A DNA stretch of 7,047 nucleotides. Origin: an uncultured Polymorphobacter sp. (GTDB taxonomy: Bacteria > Pseudomonadota > Alphaproteobacteria > Sphingomonadales > Sphingomonadaceae). The first letter of the stretch is position 1. Each line of letters begins with the position of its first letter. The position numbers and the translations under genes are program-made. A model generated the notes under the pieces. It was not told the DNA's origin. It saw only the letters and a list, made by a program, of their open reading frames with translations, and searched no databases. The stretch spans positions 1 through 7,047 of the forward strand of contig CALMPZ010000192.1 in NCBI GenBank assembly GCA_937871645.1, written 5' to 3'. Shown in pieces: positions 6,035 through 7,047 of the stretch.

Positions 6035-6598
6035 GTGGGTGTCGCTATCGATCCTGGGAATGTCGTCGTCGCGCTGCGACGACAGTTTGAAACCAACTGG
6101 CAAATGTTCGCTGTCCGCGGCGTGCTGGCGTTTGCCCTCGTGGCGGTGCTGATCGTACGTTTTTACTACGGCATACATGTCCTCACGCCGAGCTTTGCAT
6201 TGTACGCGTTCGCCGATGCCGCGGCGCTGCTGGTCGCCGCAGTCTGGCGTGCGCCGCCGAATGGCCGGGCGTGGCTTCTCGTCACCGATGCGCTGGTTGG
6301 CTTTGCGGCAGGAGCCGCGGTGTTCGCGCGCCCGCTGCTACCGGAATTCTCGCTGGTCATCGTCATCGGGCTGCGCGTCGGCATTGGTGGCGTCTTGCTG
6401 CTGATGTCGGCAACCCGCCTTGATGGCCATGCCGGGCAGCGCGTCATGGTCGCGGCCGGCATGGCTTCGGTGCTGTTTACAGCAGCGCTGTTCGCGGCAC
6501 CGCATGTCGGGCTGTCATGGCGGCTGGCCATCTACCTGTTGGTCTTTGGCGTTCTGAATTTCGCGCTGGCGTGGCAGTTGCGCGCCAGTCGTCGCTAA
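6035..6598 (+). CDS. HdeD/DUF308-like six-helix membrane protein
   Basis: A 187-aa inner-membrane protein. Hydrophobic segments lie at about residues 24-45, 48-71, 79-99, 105-126, 135-156 and 160-182, giving six transmembrane helices. The first helix begins NWQMFAVRGVLAF, and the pattern of an NW-x-x-x-x-RG start, paired helices and short loops resembles the HdeD/DUF308 family, named for a protein linked to acid resistance in E. coli; its molecular activity is unknown. The resemblance is in pattern, and I cannot confirm it by alignment. The start is GTG at 6035, with a GGGGGG run about eight bases upstream; the next in-frame start, at residue 24, would cut off the cytoplasmic N-terminus. The gene is divergent from asd and convergent with leuB, with 14 bases between the two stops. 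It breaks up two amino-acid biosynthesis genes on the other strand, so it probably has its own promoter. Confidence 0.75.
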   Translation: MGVAIDPGNVVVALRRQFETNWQMFAVRGVLAFALVAVLIVRFYYGIHVLTPSFALYAFADAAALLVAAVWRAPPNGRAWLLVTDALVGFAAGAAVFARPLLPEFSLVIVIGLRVGIGGVLLLMSATRLDGHAGQRVMVAAGMASVLFTAALFAAPHVGLSWRLAIYLLVFGVLNFALAWQLRASRR

Positions 6599-6617
6599 CG
6601 AGACAGTCGTCGCTAAC
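6586..6617. repeat. Tandem 14-bp repeat carrying both stop codons
   Basis: CAGTCGTCGCTAAC occurs perfectly at 6586-6599 and again at 6604-6617, a period of 18 bases with GAGA between copies. The first copy supplies the TAA stop of the HdeD-like gene. The second supplies, on the minus strand, the TAG stop of leuB. Each copy contains CTAA, so one copy alone could have ended both genes. No terminator hairpin lies between the stops. Confidence 0.85.
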
Positions 6618-7047
6618 CCGCCAGTGCTGCGAGCACGGCGTCGCCCATCGCCACAGTCCCCAGCGCACCGCCGATATCGCCGCTACGCGCACCGCCGTCG
6701 AGCGCGGTAGCCACCGCCGCCTCGACCCGGTCGGCGAGGTCGCCACGGTCGAGACTATAGCGCAGCGCCAGCGCGAGGCTGAGGATCGACGCGCACGGAT
6801 TGGCCAATCCCTTGCCAGCGATATCGGGCGCCGACCCGTGGATCGGTTCGTACAGCCCGGGCATGTCCTTGGCACCGAGTGCCGCCGACGGCAGCATGCC
6901 GAGCGAGCCGGTCAGCATCGCCGCCTCGTCGGACAGGATGTCGCCGAACAGATTGTCGGTGAGGATGACGTCGAACTGCTTGGGAAACTTGACCAGCTGC
7001 ATCGCGGTATTGTCGGCGAGCATGTGGCTGAGATCGATATGCGGGTA
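6613..7047 (-). CDS. leuB: 3-isopropylmalate dehydrogenase, C-terminal part
   Basis: The last 144 residues of LeuB, which oxidises and decarboxylates (2R,3S)-3-isopropylmalate with NAD+ in leucine synthesis, in the cytoplasm. The frame is open to the window edge, so the N-terminal part (roughly 60% of the usual 350-360 residues) lies outside. Visible signatures are [25 protein letters not shown], the metal-binding [15 protein letters not shown], and [18 protein letters not shown], which forms part of the NAD-binding site. The first of these places the fragment right after the mid-protein substrate-binding region. The C-terminus is ordinary for the family. The gene points toward asd on the same strand but is separated from it by the plus-strand HdeD-like gene, so the two are unlikely to share a transcript. 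Confidence 0.97.
   Translation of the reverse strand, partial: YPHIDLSHMLADNTAMQLVKFPKQFDVILTDNLFGDILSDEAAMLTGSLGMLPSAALGAKDMPGLYEPIHGSAPDIAGKGLANPCASILSLALALRYSLDRGDLADRVEAAVATALDGGARSGDIGGALGTVAMGDAVLAALAG

Noticed and set aside
6566..6588. CTGGCG/CGCCAG pairing near the end of the HdeD-like gene, considered as a terminator.
   Set aside because: It is a six-pair stem with an 11-base loop inside the coding sequence, with no T-run; such pairings are expected by chance at this GC content.

Overview
This 7,047-base window is high-GC chromosomal DNA that looks alphaproteobacterial, most likely from a sphingomonad (Sphingomonadales). That assignment is inferred from protein flavour, codon bias and gene mix (rpmI-rplT, YqgE beside a Prx5-type peroxiredoxin, asd near leuB, a secreted ACE-like M2 peptidase). 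No rRNA or other marker is present to settle it. I see no tRNA or rRNA gene, CRISPR array, insertion sequence, phage gene or origin. No gene-free stretch exceeds 300 bases; the longest is about 204 bases, between asd and the HdeD-like gene.

Left part (1-2040): on the minus strand, yqgE is followed by rpmI (L35) and rplT (L20). rpmI-rplT has its own likely promoter and ends in a good intrinsic terminator. Divergent from yqgE is a thiol peroxidase of the Prx5/AhpE-like type on the plus strand. A tight -10-like box lies right against the yqgE start codon, so its mRNA may be leaderless. Two GC hairpins separate the peroxiredoxin from the convergent peptidase gene.

Middle part (2053-5830): a minus-strand run reads asd (aspartate-semialdehyde dehydrogenase), then an 18-codon fragment that looks like the start of a GFA/CENP-V zinc protein, then an alpha/beta hydrolase, then an M2 peptidyl-dipeptidase with a signal peptide and the complete ACE-type active site. 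The GFA-like fragment overlaps the asd stop by four bases (ATGA) and stops right after its CxC motif. It is the least expected object in the window.

Right part (5831-7047): a plus-strand gene for a six-helix HdeD/DUF308-like membrane protein lies between asd and the C-terminal part of leuB (3-isopropylmalate dehydrogenase, cut by the window edge). leuB and asd are both amino-acid biosynthesis genes on the minus strand. The membrane protein gene and leuB converge on a short tandem duplication that carries both stop codons.

Most of the window is ordinary housekeeping content, and I do not see a clearly new biological system. The observations most worth checking are the GFA remnant, the leader structures at asd, the possible leaderless yqgE start and the stop-codon duplication.
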